Part shown: positions 1 through 8,015 of the stretch, one piece after another
Layout of the letters: every line of letters begins with the position of its first letter
Numbering within the stretch: the stretch's first letter is position 1
NCBI GenBank assembly: GCA_035937795.1
Contig: DASZHO010000007.1
Span: 1-64,000, forward strand
Length of the DNA stretch: 64,000 nt
Reading direction: 5' to 3'
DNA from: JAMQPK01 sp035937795
Lineage (GTDB): Bacteria > Acidobacteriota > Vicinamibacteria > Vicinamibacterales > JAMQPK01
Translations under genes and position numbers: made by a program
The notes under the pieces: generated by a model
What the model saw: the letters and a program-made list of their open reading frames with translations, nothing else
What the model was told of the DNA's origin: nothing
Databases searched by the model: none

Positions 1-186
1 AACCTGAAGCAGCTTGGAGTCGACCATCTCTTCGTCTCCACGCTGTCGGCTGATGAAGTGAATTACGTCTGGCACAACGATCGAGGTTTTCCGATCGAGG
101 ACGAGTGGGCGAAAGCGGACCCTAAAGCCTTCCACCTCGTATACGAAAATTCAGACATACGAATTTACGACGTCGGCGAGCGTTGA
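1..186 (+). CDS. C-terminal fragment of a probable envelope sugar-transfer or membrane protein
   Basis: The window opens inside this gene; 61 residues in frame 1 are visible before a TGA stop. The fragment is soluble, rich in aromatic and acidic residues, and ends in a segment of the form FHLVYEN..IRIYDV. From memory, that ending resembles the periplasmic C-terminal tail of GT39-like or other polytopic sugar-transfer proteins, which would suit the glycosyltransferases next to it. This is inference only, because no catalytic part is visible. Its last 22 bases overlap the 3' end of the convergent glycosyltransferase gene. Confidence 0.5.
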   Translation, partial: NLKQLGVDHLFVSTLSADEVNYVWHNDRGFPIEDEWAKADPKAFHLVYENSDIRIYDVGER

Positions 187-884
187 ATCGCGGCGCCGTA
201 CTTGAAAGCGTAAAGTCGGCACAGGTGCTGAAGATAGAGAAGCTGCTGCTTGACCGTCAGCTTGCTCTCGCCGTAGCGGCGGCACTCGAAATGGATGGGC
301 ACCTCCACCACGCGCTCGCAGCGGCACTTGATCATCAGCTCGAGGCCGATCTTGTAGCCGACGGGGTTCAACGCCCTCCCATTTTCGAAGGTCGACCGCT
401 TGAGGGCAAAGAACCCGGCCATCGGATCGCGCACGGACGTGAGCGGACGCGCCAGCAGGGTGGCGGCGCGGCTGTTCATCCAACGCAAGAAGCCTCCGTC
501 GCCGGTCGATCCCCCGGCGATGTATCGCGAGCCGATCACGAAATCCGCTCCAGCCTCGAGCGTCCGCAACATCCGCGGAAGCGCTTCGGGAGGATGGCTC
601 AAGTCGGCGTCCATACAGACAAGAACGTCTCCGCGCGCGCGCCGCAGGCCGTCGAGGACGGCTTCGCTGAGGCCTCGTTTGGCCGTGCGCACAATGAGCT
701 GCACCCACTTTTCGGGCCTGGCTGCGACGAGCTCGACGGAGCCATCCCGGCTGCCGTCGTCCATGATCAACATGTCGATGTCGAGATCGTGCGCTTCGCG
801 CACCTTGGCCACCCGATCGATGAGATCTGGAAGGTTCTCCGCCTCCTCATAGGTTGGAACGATGATGGTGATGCTGGGACCCAT
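165..884 (-). CDS. Polyprenol-monophosphate-mannose synthase-like GT2 glycosyltransferase
   Basis: A 239-residue family 2 glycosyltransferase of the dolichol/polyprenol phosphate mannosyltransferase (DPM1) type. It would transfer a sugar from a nucleotide donor to a polyprenyl phosphate on the cytoplasmic membrane face, making a donor for GT39/GT-C enzymes. The N-terminus reads ITIIVPTYEEAENL, followed by a nucleotide-binding DDGSRDGS segment and the metal-binding MDADLSHPP (DxD) motif near residue 98. An R-x-GESKL segment typical of DPM1 lies near the C-terminus. No C-terminal membrane segments follow, unlike the GT2 gene near 7 kb. The ATG chosen sits directly before the conserved first beta strand; the reading frame stays open 37 codons upstream, but that stretch is arginine-rich and unlike the family. 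No clear ribosome binding site is seen. Confidence 0.85.
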   Translation of the reverse strand: MGPSITIIVPTYEEAENLPDLIDRVAKVREAHDLDIDMLIMDDGSRDGSVELVAARPEKWVQLIVRTAKRGLSEAVLDGLRRARGDVLVCMDADLSHPPEALPRMLRTLEAGADFVIGSRYIAGGSTGDGGFLRWMNSRAATLLARPLTSVRDPMAGFFALKRSTFENGRALNPVGYKIGLELMIKCRCERVVEVPIHFECRRYGESKLTVKQQLLYLQHLCRLYAFKYGAAIQRSPTS

Positions 885-1198
885 TGGTGACGGCCGGCGT
901 GACCGTGCGATTCCAGCCGTTGAACCTGGCCGGTTCGAATTATTGGAGCCGCCGCAGTTTAGATCCATTCGCTGACGCCGGCAATCTGCCGGCATCGTTT
1001 CCCGGTCTGTGCTAAAGTAGGTGCCGTTCCTCCTGCCCAGACCCGTTCCGGTCCAGGTCCCCCAGCCTTGGATCCTTAAAGCGTTCGCTTACTCGGTCCG
1101 ATACTCAGAAATGCGCTTGGTTGCGCTCGTGTGCGTGCGCTACCGAATCGCCGTTCCGCGTGTGTGTCTGTTCGTGTGTTTCGGTTCGTGGTGTTCAT
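885..1198. other. Intergenic region between divergent genes (314 bp)
   Basis: No convincing gene is seen. It holds a small perfect inverted repeat at 977-993 (arms GCCGGCA and TGCCGGC, 3-base loop) and a TAAAGT hexamer near 1013 that could be a -10 element for the rightward lipoprotein gene, but no matching -35 is visible. The last 100 bases are GT-rich and could be a 5' leader. Short reading frames here look like noise from the base composition. Confidence 0.5.
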
Positions 1199-2326
1199 AT
1201 GTCCCATAGAATTCTAACCGTCGGCGGTGTTGTCGCGGTCGCGATCGCGCTCGCCGCCTGTCAGGTTTCGAAAAGTGCGAACCCGCTCAGTCCGTCGGTC
1301 GCCGGACCAATTCCGGGTGTGAACATCACGGCTCCCAAAATAATGGCGCCGCAGAGCGGCAGCGAGATACCGGTGGATCAACAGCCGCTGACACTGACCG
1401 TAGGAAACGCATCGACCTCAGGCGTGCGTCCCTTGACTTACGTCTTTGATGTCGGGGCTGACGCAGGCTTCACGAACGTCGTGTTCACGCGCCCCGGCAT
1501 CGCGCCGGGCGACGGAGGCCAGACCAGCCTGCAGCTGCCGGATCCGCTTGCGGCCGCCGGGACGTATTACTGGCGCGCGCACGCCGAGGACGGCGCCAAC
1601 ACAGGGCCCTATTCGGCAGCCGCCGCCTTCAAGGTGTTCGTCCCGGTCGTCATTCAAGCGCCGGTGCCGCTCGCCCCGATCAATAACATCGTGGCCGATT
1701 CGGTCCGACCGAGTTTCTTGTTTGTCAACGCGCAGAAATCCGGGCCTGCCGGTCCCATCAACTACCTCGGCGAGGTCTCCGACAACCAAAGCTTCGCCAG
1801 CAAGATCGTGACCTGGACCTCGTCCGAACAGGGCGGGCAGACCAGTGTCCCGTCGCCGCAGGACTTGCCTTTCAGCAAGCAATTGTACTGGCATGTTCGC
1901 GCAGCCGACCCGACGGTCACGGGCCCATGGTCGGCCACGCAAACCTTCCAGACGCCCGCGCCCGCTCCAGTGATCCCGCCACCCCCGCCGCCCGGTGGCG
2001 GCGGTGGCGGACCCATTACAATCAATGGCGTGAATTTCGATCATGCATGGACCGGCAAGGTCGAACTCCAGCTGCAGGCCCTGCTCGCCAGTGGCCTCGC
2101 CAGGCCTGATGGTTCGAACGGACAGGCCGTGGTCGACAAGATGAATGCGCTCGGCGGCATTTACGCGGGGGCTGAGTTTCAACCGCATCACAACGGAGTC
2201 GGCGACCCCACGTACGGCTTCGGATGGTTCTACGTGTCCTACATCACTTCAGGCCCGAATGCTCGGCCCGATGGACGTGGGTTTTATCAAATCGTCGAAT
2301 ATGGAATGCCGCCACCAGGCGACTAG
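1199..2326 (+). CDS. Secreted lipoprotein with fibronectin-like repeats and a Pro/Gly spacer
   Basis: A 375-residue exported lipoprotein of unknown function. The ATG at 1199 is chosen because it gives a classic signal peptide ending in the lipobox LAAC, with Cys21 as the lipidation site; the longer reading frame would place an arginine- and cysteine-rich stretch in front of it. Residues about 45-150 and 155-250 look like two beta-sandwich repeats of the fibronectin III or Ig kind, with the recurring pattern YYWRAHAEDG / YWHVRAADP and GPWS. A spacer of prolines then glycines at about residues 254-273 separates these from a C-terminal domain of about 100 residues with ALGGIYAGAEF and GFGWFYVSYI segments, which I do not recognise. 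The O-antigen ligase-like gene follows 50 bp downstream on the same strand. Probably surface exposed. Confidence 0.75.
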   Translation: MSHRILTVGGVVAVAIALAACQVSKSANPLSPSVAGPIPGVNITAPKIMAPQSGSEIPVDQQPLTLTVGNASTSGVRPLTYVFDVGADAGFTNVVFTRPGIAPGDGGQTSLQLPDPLAAAGTYYWRAHAEDGANTGPYSAAAAFKVFVPVVIQAPVPLAPINNIVADSVRPSFLFVNAQKSGPAGPINYLGEVSDNQSFASKIVTWTSSEQGGQTSVPSPQDLPFSKQLYWHVRAADPTVTGPWSATQTFQTPAPAPVIPPPPPPGGGGGGPITINGVNFDHAWTGKVELQLQALLASGLARPDGSNGQAVVDKMNALGGIYAGAEFQPHHNGVGDPTYGFGWFYVSYITSGPNARPDGRGFYQIVEYGMPPPGD

Positions 2327-2376
2327 AGGCCGTACTCGCGCCAGGACTTCCTCGAGTGCAATGATGTCATAGCACC

Positions 2377-4419
2377 TTGAGCCGCTTCACAAAATTAGTC
2401 GTCATCTTTTCCAATCTGATCGCGGTATGGCTGCTTGCCTGGCAGGTGAGCAAGGGACTTCCGCCGATTCTCGGCTTCGCGATGGCGGCCTTTGCCGCAT
2501 CATGCGTGTGTGCCGTCGTCGTGGGTGATCTCGCCACGACCATTGTGCTGTCGCTGATCTACTTCGTCCCTGCGCTGTGCTTCGCCTGGTTCAAGAGCTT
2601 CGCTTATTCCTATTACGCGATATGGATGGCTGCGCTGTGCGGGGCGATGATACCGCGCGGCGTGCGATCGGAATGGGGCGTTCCGCGCCGCTGGAAAGCT
2701 CCGCTGGTGCTGTGGGCGCTCGTGCTGGCGCTGTCCTGGCCCATCATTCTCCTGCGGGAAGTCGATTTCGTGCCCGCTCTTCTTGACAACCCGTATCTGG
2801 CCAATTCCAGACTCTGGGTCTTCGGTCCCGGGGTCGTCGTGCTGTGGGTTCTCAGTGTCGCCTCCATTGCGACGACGGCTCTACTGCTGCTCGACTGGCT
2901 GTTCCTTGCGTATCCGGCAGACAAGCTGGAGCGCTTCGAGTCGCACGTCATCTGGCCCCTCTGCGCCGGCGCGGGCGTCGCCGCCGCGGTCGCTGTTTTT
3001 CAGATGTTCGTCGATCTGTCGTTTCTGAACCGCACGCTCTTCTGGTCCCTGGGACGCGCGGTCGGCACCATGCGCGATGCGAACGCGTTCGGGACGGTCG
3101 TCGCGTTGTGGGTGCCGATCGTCGCTGCACTGGTCGTGGGCACGCGGCGGCTTCCCGCAAAGGCGCTCGGCTGCATCGTGTTCGTGATCTTCGGCCTCGG
3201 CGTGTGGGCGTCGGGGTCGCGCACGGCTCTATTGGCGGCGCTGGTCGGACTCGGCATTTTGCTGGCCGGCGTCTGGCGATCGTTGACCATTCGACAATGG
3301 CTGGGAGCTGCGGGAGCCTGCGTCGCGCTCGCCGCCGCGATTGCGCTTTTCCCTCCCTCATCGACATCGGGGCCGTGGCGACGCATCGTGCAATTCCTTC
3401 CGGAACTCTCAGAGAAGCAGATTGTGTTCTCGGCCGAGCGATTGTGGTCCCGCGATATGTACGGGCTCGTCGCCGACCGGATGATCGCTGAGCACCCGGC
3501 GGTGGGAATCGGCATCGGCGGCTACAATTATCAGTATGCCGACATTCTCTACCTGATGAACGGCACGACCCTTCCGACGGACAACGCGCAGAACTGGTAT
3601 CGGCAACAGTTGGCGGAGCTTGGATTGCTCGGTAGCGTGGGCTGGATCGCGTGGGCAAGCATCTTCATCTGGATGCTCGTCGTGTGCCATGGTTCCGACC
3701 CTCGGCGAATCCTTGTTTCAGCCGTCAAAGGCGCCGTGGTTGGATTGGGCGTCGCCTCGCTGCTGGGAATGCCGACGCAGGACACCGCGGCGTCCATCAC
3801 GTTTGTTGTTCTCGCGGCGTGGTGTCTGAAGCTGGTCGGGGCGGATGGACCAGGCCGGAGCGCCGAGCTGTGGCCGGTGAGCTTCGAATGGCCCACAATT
3901 GCCCTCGTCTTGATCAGTTTCATTGGAGGGACTCTCTACGAGGCGCGCACCGACTTGCGCCCGCCCGTGCGCGCGACGCGCGCGGAATTTCCTTACAAAT
4001 ATGGCTTTGCCGAGCCCGACGGAAAGAACTCAGATTTTCAATGGACCGAAAAGAAAGCCGTCGACGTGTTTCCGATCGGCAACCGCTGGATGAGGCTCGT
4101 GCTCGGCTCGGTGGCGCCCGACGCCGCCGAGAAGCCGGTCGAAGTGAAAGTATGGCGCAACGACGAGCTGATTCTGCGCCTGAGACGCCGCAGCGACTTT
4201 CCGCTCGAGCGCTGGATTCGGCTGTCCGACCATGAAAAATTCGTCAGGCTCGAGATCGAAGTCGGTCGCACGTGGAGGCCGGTGGATTTTGGACGCGGCC
4301 TCGATCGGCAGGAGCGCGGAGTGGAAGTGGGCAAGCAGGAGTTCGCGTACTGGCCGCCAGCCGGCGCAGTCACGATCGACCTGCCGTCAACGCCGCACGA
4401 AAACGGCGCAGTCCATTGA
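2377..4419 (+). CDS. O-antigen ligase / polymerase-like polytopic membrane protein (Wzy_C type)
   Basis: A 680-residue membrane protein with about a dozen hydrophobic segments in the first 510 residues and a soluble C-terminal extension of about 170 residues, probably periplasmic. The family signature is the SGSRTALLAALVGL helix and the long periplasmic loop ending in NWYRQQLAELGLLGS, typical of O-antigen ligase (WaaL) and Wzy_C proteins. Such enzymes move undecaprenyl-linked glycans to an acceptor or polymerise repeat units; ligase and polymerase cannot be told apart from sequence. The start is TTG, placed 50 bp after the lipoprotein gene, so co-transcription is likely. The hydrophilic tail resembles a carbohydrate-binding or jelly-roll module and is longer than in most WaaL proteins. 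Confidence 0.8.
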   Translation: MSRFTKLVVIFSNLIAVWLLAWQVSKGLPPILGFAMAAFAASCVCAVVVGDLATTIVLSLIYFVPALCFAWFKSFAYSYYAIWMAALCGAMIPRGVRSEWGVPRRWKAPLVLWALVLALSWPIILLREVDFVPALLDNPYLANSRLWVFGPGVVVLWVLSVASIATTALLLLDWLFLAYPADKLERFESHVIWPLCAGAGVAAAVAVFQMFVDLSFLNRTLFWSLGRAVGTMRDANAFGTVVALWVPIVAALVVGTRRLPAKALGCIVFVIFGLGVWASGSRTALLAALVGLGILLAGVWRSLTIRQWLGAAGACVALAAAIALFPPSSTSGPWRRIVQFLPELSEKQIVFSAERLWSRDMYGLVADRMIAEHPAVGIGIGGYNYQYADILYLMNGTTLPTDNAQNWYRQQLAELGLLGSVGWIAWASIFIWMLVVCHGSDPRRILVSAVKGAVVGLGVASLLGMPTQDTAASITFVVLAAWCLKLVGADGPGRSAELWPVSFEWPTIALVLISFIGGTLYEARTDLRPPVRATRAEFPYKYGFAEPDGKNSDFQWTEKKAVDVFPIGNRWMRLVLGSVAPDAAEKPVEVKVWRNDELILRLRRRSDFPLERWIRLSDHEKFVRLEIEVGRTWRPVDFGRGLDRQERGVEVGKQEFAYWPPAGAVTIDLPSTPHENGAVH

Positions 4420-4436
4420 CGAGCACAGGCGTGCGC

Positions 4437-5528
4437 TCACCGAACTCCTGGCAACTTTGACTTGCGAACCGTTCCCCGCCCGGTTGCAAGCGTGGTTGCG
4501 GCCGGTACCTCGAGCGTTTGCACAATCGCCGCAAAAAAGACGTCCGCGATCTTCGCGTAACCTGCGGCCGTTGGATGCAATCCATCAAACCCGATGAACG
4601 TATTGACGTCGCTGTTGAGGGCCTGGTAGACGTCGACGAGCGGCACACCCTCCGAGGCTGCCAACGACCGAATCTGGTCGTTCAATCCAGGCACGAGTGC
4701 CGCCGAGAGACCCCGATCGGGACAGCATCCATTTGGATTCTCCGGTGAGATCGTCGCCAGATAAGGCCGAACGCCCGCGTGCTTTGCGTTACGGAGCATC
4801 TGCCGTAGATTGGCGAGCGCGGGCAGGAGCGTCGCGTCGGCGAGATCGTTGGCACCCTCCATCAACAGCACCACGTCGTATGGACCGCCGACTACGCTCG
4901 AAAAACGTGGCATCGTGGCCGGGTCCATGAGCGCCTCACCCGGCCAACCTGCGTTACCGACCGTTGGTGCCTGGAGTGTGTAGCGGGCGGCGAGTTCCTG
5001 CTGTAACACGTTGGGATATTGCTGGGACAGTGGAAACCGCACCTTCGGATAGACCGAACCCGGCGACACCAGCGACCTCAGTGAGTTTCTGCCGTCTTCT
5101 CCCCAGGTGATGCTGTCGCCGAAGGCGACGAATCGTGTCAGCAAGAGGCGAGGCGGTGGCTTCACGGTCACGAGAAACGTGCATGAGCTCGCCCGTTGAA
5201 CCGCGTCGGTCGCAATACAGGTGACCGCTGTCGCGCCAACGCGAAACGAAGAACCGCTCTGCGGAAAACACATCGTCGTCACCGGCGGCGTACCGTTCTC
5301 GGTCGCAGGAGCTCCATAGGAAACGGTCAGTGAGTTGCCGTCCGGAGCGACCAGCGTTTGTGGATCGGGACAAGAAATCGTGGGAGGCTGAATCGGAGGG
5401 GGCGTGACGCCTGGCCGTGTTGGACTTGAACATGCGCTTGCGGCCACAGTCGTGGCGAGTATTGCCACGAATGATCCGGGGTACGCCCGCAGCCGATGAC
5501 GGCGGCGAGCGAGCGCGTTCGGAGACAC
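4437..5528 (-). CDS. Secreted SGNH/GDSL hydrolase with an N-terminal HYR-like domain
   Basis: A 363-residue exported esterase-type protein. An arginine-rich n-region and hydrophobic helix end at Cys33 (AASAC), which may be lipidated although the -3 position is not the usual leucine. Residues about 50-125 form a small beta-sandwich with two cysteine pairs, like HYR (hyalin repeat) adhesion modules. The catalytic SGNH domain follows: GDSITWGEDG holds the nucleophilic serine, a central NAGWPGE segment the glycine block, GANDLA the asparagine, and DGLHPTAAGY the Asp-His pair. Likely substrates are acyl or acetyl esters on glycans or lipids. GTG start; the gene lies 4 bp downstream of the outer membrane protein gene, so the two probably share a transcript. 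Confidence 0.85.
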   Translation of the reverse strand: MSPNALARRRHRLRAYPGSFVAILATTVAASACSSPTRPGVTPPPIQPPTISCPDPQTLVAPDGNSLTVSYGAPATENGTPPVTTMCFPQSGSSFRVGATAVTCIATDAVQRASSCTFLVTVKPPPRLLLTRFVAFGDSITWGEDGRNSLRSLVSPGSVYPKVRFPLSQQYPNVLQQELAARYTLQAPTVGNAGWPGEALMDPATMPRFSSVVGGPYDVVLLMEGANDLADATLLPALANLRQMLRNAKHAGVRPYLATISPENPNGCCPDRGLSAALVPGLNDQIRSLAASEGVPLVDVYQALNSDVNTFIGFDGLHPTAAGYAKIADVFFAAIVQTLEVPAATTLATGRGTVRKSKLPGVR

Positions 5529-5532
5529 GACG

Positions 5533-6201
5533 CTAGAATTTCACTCCTGCACCGAATTGCAGCCGGCCGGTGTTGAAACCCTTGTATATCACCTGAGACG
5601 ACACCGTGTCCTGGCCCACGCGGCCGTAACGATAGCTGACGTCGGCGATCCAGCGGTCCATCAGCGTCACGTGGGCACCGGCGCCGACCGTCACGAAGAC
5701 CTTCGTATAGCTGCCCGTCAGGTCGCCTCCCAACTGCACGCCGAATTGATTGAGTCGACTCGTCACATCGGTGCCCCCGACGGCGAAGGTCACTTTGTTG
5801 GAGACGGTGGCTCCGCCGATACCGACGAGCGCGTACGGCGTGAAATGGTGTTGCGGCGAGAAGCGCATGACCACGCCGCCGTCAAAATATGTGGCCGGCT
5901 GTTTCGCCTGGAATGTGGCGTTGAACGCTCCGGCGATCGTCTGCGCCTTGGTCTCGATTTCACTCGTCGCGATGTTGGCCATCCGTCCAGCTTCGCCGAA
6001 GACACCGATGCGACCCGGCCCGAGGGAACCCAGAAAGAGGCCGGCCTCGCCGCCCACCGACCCGCTGGTCTTGTGGCCGAACGTCGGCCCAAAGGTTACT
6101 TCTGCGTATCCAATGTCCTCCGATGCACCGGGTGTCTGAGCACGAGCGGTTCCCACACCGACAAAGACTGCGACGAGCGCCATAATCACAAGCTGCTTCA
6201 T
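5533..6201 (-). CDS. Outer membrane beta-barrel protein (opacity/OmpW-like)
   Basis: A 222-residue protein with a cleavable signal peptide (VGVGTARA before QTPG) and a chain of amphipathic beta strands. It ends in RLQFGAGVKF, whose terminal Phe is the usual outer membrane insertion signal. Alternating patterns such as YFDGGVVMRF and DVSYRYGRVG are typical of eight-stranded barrels. The ATG at 6201 is chosen because it starts the signal peptide and is preceded by GGGAGA; the frame is open upstream only by chance. A strong promoter lies about 135 bp upstream, giving a long leader. Function unknown beyond a structural or porin-like role. Confidence 0.85.
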   Translation of the reverse strand: MKQLVIMALVAVFVGVGTARAQTPGASEDIGYAEVTFGPTFGHKTSGSVGGEAGLFLGSLGPGRIGVFGEAGRMANIATSEIETKAQTIAGAFNATFQAKQPATYFDGGVVMRFSPQHHFTPYALVGIGGATVSNKVTFAVGGTDVTSRLNQFGVQLGGDLTGSYTKVFVTVGAGAHVTLMDRWIADVSYRYGRVGQDTVSSQVIYKGFNTGRLQFGAGVKF

Positions 6202-6339
6202 GAATCTCCCTCGGCAATATGGCCGGCAGACCGGCAGGACCTGCACGCGGAACACGTGCGTGAACGTGTAGAACGATCTCCGGGCACGAGAAACCGTCGC
6301 GGAAGGCCGGGCCAGCTGCACATCCACGAAAACGCCACG

Positions 6340-6368
6340 AGTATAACCCGCCTGCCGACGCTGACCAA
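6340..6368 (-). promoter_or_regulatory. Sigma-70-type promoter for the outer membrane protein gene
   Basis: On the minus strand TTGGTC and TATACT are separated by exactly 17 bp. Transcription would start near 6333, leaving an unusually long untranslated leader of about 130 bases before the ATG at 6201. The spacing and -10 match the other strong promoters in this window (recA, rho, lexA). Confidence 0.6.
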
Positions 6369-6380
6369 GCCGCAGAACGT

Positions 6381-7361
6381 TCATACGCCGATCGCCCGGG
6401 GCCGCGGAGGCTCCGCGGACTCGCGAATCTCGCGGATAGCGTACGTCGGTTTGTCCTGTGACTCGTGATACGTGCGCGCCATGATCTCGGCGAGCAGCCC
6501 CATGGTCACCAGCTGGATGCCGGTGAAGATCAAGAGCACTCCGAACAACAGCATCGGCCGGTTGGCGATTGACTGATTGCCGAACAGGCGCTGGTATGAC
6601 AGCCAGGCCGTGATCAAAAACCCGAGCACTCCCATCGGCACGCCGATCAACCCGAACATCTGCAGCGGCCGCGTTGAATAGCTCAGCAGGAACTTCACGG
6701 TCACGAGGTCCAGAATCACGCGAAACGTTCTCGACAGGCCATATTTCGATCGGCCGTGACGCCGCGCGCGATGGTTCACAACAACCTCGGAGATATTCAC
6801 GCCGATTTCGCTGGCGATCGCGGGAAGAAATCGGTGCATCTCGCCGTAGAGCTTCAGCGGCTTCACCACCTCGGCGCGAAAGACCTTCAACGAGCAGCCG
6901 TAGTCGTGCAGTCTCACGCGCGTGGATACCGAGATCAGCTTGTTGGCCAGTTCGGACGGCAAGCGCCTGGTCAGCCACGGATCTTTCCGATCCTTGCGCC
7001 AGCCGCATACGATGTCGTACCCCTCGTCGATGCGGCGAATCATCTCGGGCAGGTCGCGGGGATCGTTCTGGAGATCGCCGTCGGCCGTTGCAATGAGCCG
7101 CCCCTTCGCTTCCTTGAAACCCGCCGCGAATGCCGCCGTCTGACCGAAATTCCGGCGGAACCGTATGATGCGCCAGCGAGTGTCTCTCGCCTGCAATCGG
7201 CACAGCTGTTCGAAGCTGTCGTCGGTACTCCCGTCGTCCACCGCCAGCACCTCGTAGCTCCGGCCCCAGCGGTCGAGCACTTCCGTCAGCTCGCGGTAGA
7301 GCTCGCCGATATTCGGCGATTCGTTGCGGATGGGGATGACGACTGAAAGCTCCGGGCTCAT
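6381..7361 (-). CDS. GT2 glycosyltransferase with two C-terminal membrane helices (GtrB/ArnC-like)
   Basis: A 326-residue polyprenyl-phosphate glycosyltransferase of the GtrB/ArnC/DPM1-like branch. The N-terminal GT-A fold starts VVIPIRNESPNIGELY, with VDDGSTDDS and the metal-binding TADGDLQNDP (DxD) motif. After the catalytic domain a FLLSYSTRPLQMFGLIGVP segment leads into two transmembrane helices (about residues 225-250 and 265-290), the layout of GtrB enzymes that load a sugar on undecaprenyl phosphate. The C-terminal tail is cytoplasmic and charged. A perfect TATAAT lies 11 bp upstream of the ATG, so the transcript would have almost no leader. It presumably supplies lipid-linked sugar to the membrane glycosyltransferases nearby. 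Confidence 0.88.
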   Translation of the reverse strand: MSPELSVVIPIRNESPNIGELYRELTEVLDRWGRSYEVLAVDDGSTDDSFEQLCRLQARDTRWRIIRFRRNFGQTAAFAAGFKEAKGRLIATADGDLQNDPRDLPEMIRRIDEGYDIVCGWRKDRKDPWLTRRLPSELANKLISVSTRVRLHDYGCSLKVFRAEVVKPLKLYGEMHRFLPAIASEIGVNISEVVVNHRARRHGRSKYGLSRTFRVILDLVTVKFLLSYSTRPLQMFGLIGVPMGVLGFLITAWLSYQRLFGNQSIANRPMLLFGVLLIFTGIQLVTMGLLAEIMARTYHESQDKPTYAIREIRESAEPPRPRAIGV

Positions 7362-7372
7362 CGGAAGTCGAT

Positions 7373-7378
7373 ATTATA
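7373..7378 (-). promoter_or_regulatory. -10 element (TATAAT) of the GT2 gene
   Basis: A perfect TATAAT on the minus strand ends 11 bp before the ATG. A TTGACC hexamer lies upstream but only 12 bp away, too close for a normal -35. Initiation about 7 bp downstream would leave a leader of about 5 bases with no ribosome binding site. Confidence 0.45.
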
Positions 7379-7392
7379 CAGACATTTACCGG

Positions 7393-7986
7393 TCAAACCA
7401 GCCGCTTGCGCTTGAGCGACCAGATCCAGACGAGGCCGCCCGCCAGCGCGACGGCGGCCAGACCCGCGGCGATGATCACCCCGTTTTCGTGCAGGTAGTG
7501 CAGCGCGGCTTCACCCCACAGGAGGGCCATGATGCCCTCGCCGAAGTATCGGACGCCGCGGCCGACGGCTATTGCGATGATGAACGTGCGCAGCGGCACC
7601 GCTGACACCCCGGCCAGCAGCACGAAAATCTTGAACGGTGCCGGAGGAGGCAGCAGCGCGGGAACCAGCAGCGCCAGTCCGCCATATTTCCGCATGAGCG
7701 CCATGGCGCGGTCGATGTGCCGCTCGTGAAAGCGCTTCCGCAGGAGCGCCTCCTCGCCTTTCAGCCCGACGTAATACAGCGCCAGGCACCCCAGCACCGA
7801 GCCGAGCGTGGCCATCCCCGCGTAGAACAACATGCGCTCGCGATGGCGCACGACCATGACGATGATGAGAAAGTCTGTGACCTCGGGAAACGAGAGAAAC
7901 GAGGAGTCGAGGAAGGTAATGATGAAGATCCCGAAGCCACCGATGGTGAACGCGAAGGCTTCAATCCATTTCGCCAGTCGAGTCAT
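7393..7986 (-). CDS. DedA/VTT-family membrane protein (YqaA-like)
   Basis: A 197-residue polytopic protein of the SNARE-associated/VTT (DedA) superfamily. The conserved core is present: an acidic FPEVTDFLII re-entrant segment near the N-terminus, a GSVLGCLALYYVG helix, the FHERHIDRAM linker and the PPPAPFKIFVLLAG re-entrant loop, followed by GRGVRYFGEG. DedA-family proteins act in membrane lipid scrambling and in undecaprenyl phosphate or phospholipid recycling, which fits the lipid-linked sugar genes on both sides; the exact substrate is not known. The start at 7986 is preferred over one 16 codons upstream, because the longer form would overlap the divergent gene. Confidence 0.85.
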   Translation of the reverse strand: MTRLAKWIEAFAFTIGGFGIFIITFLDSSFLSFPEVTDFLIIVMVVRHRERMLFYAGMATLGSVLGCLALYYVGLKGEEALLRKRFHERHIDRAMALMRKYGGLALLVPALLPPPAPFKIFVLLAGVSAVPLRTFIIAIAVGRGVRYFGEGIMALLWGEAALHYLHENGVIIAAGLAAVALAGGLVWIWSLKRKRLV

Positions 7987-8002
7987 TGAGCGGTTAACGT
8001 TG

Positions 8003-8009
8003 TATTCTA
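8003..8009. promoter_or_regulatory. Overlapping divergent -10 elements (DedA-like / GT39-like genes)
   Basis: The heptamer TATTCTA reads TATTCT rightward and TAGAAT leftward, so two -10 hexamers overlap by 5 bp in the 29-bp gap between the two start codons. Rightward, the hexamer ends 7 bp before the TTG start, which implies a leaderless transcript. No -35 is recognisable on either side. Confidence 0.45.
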
Positions 8010-8015
8010 GGGCGT

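Noticed and set aside
1021..1209. Small ORF upstream of the lipoprotein gene
   Set aside because: No signal, motif or ribosome binding site; composition matches intergenic DNA.
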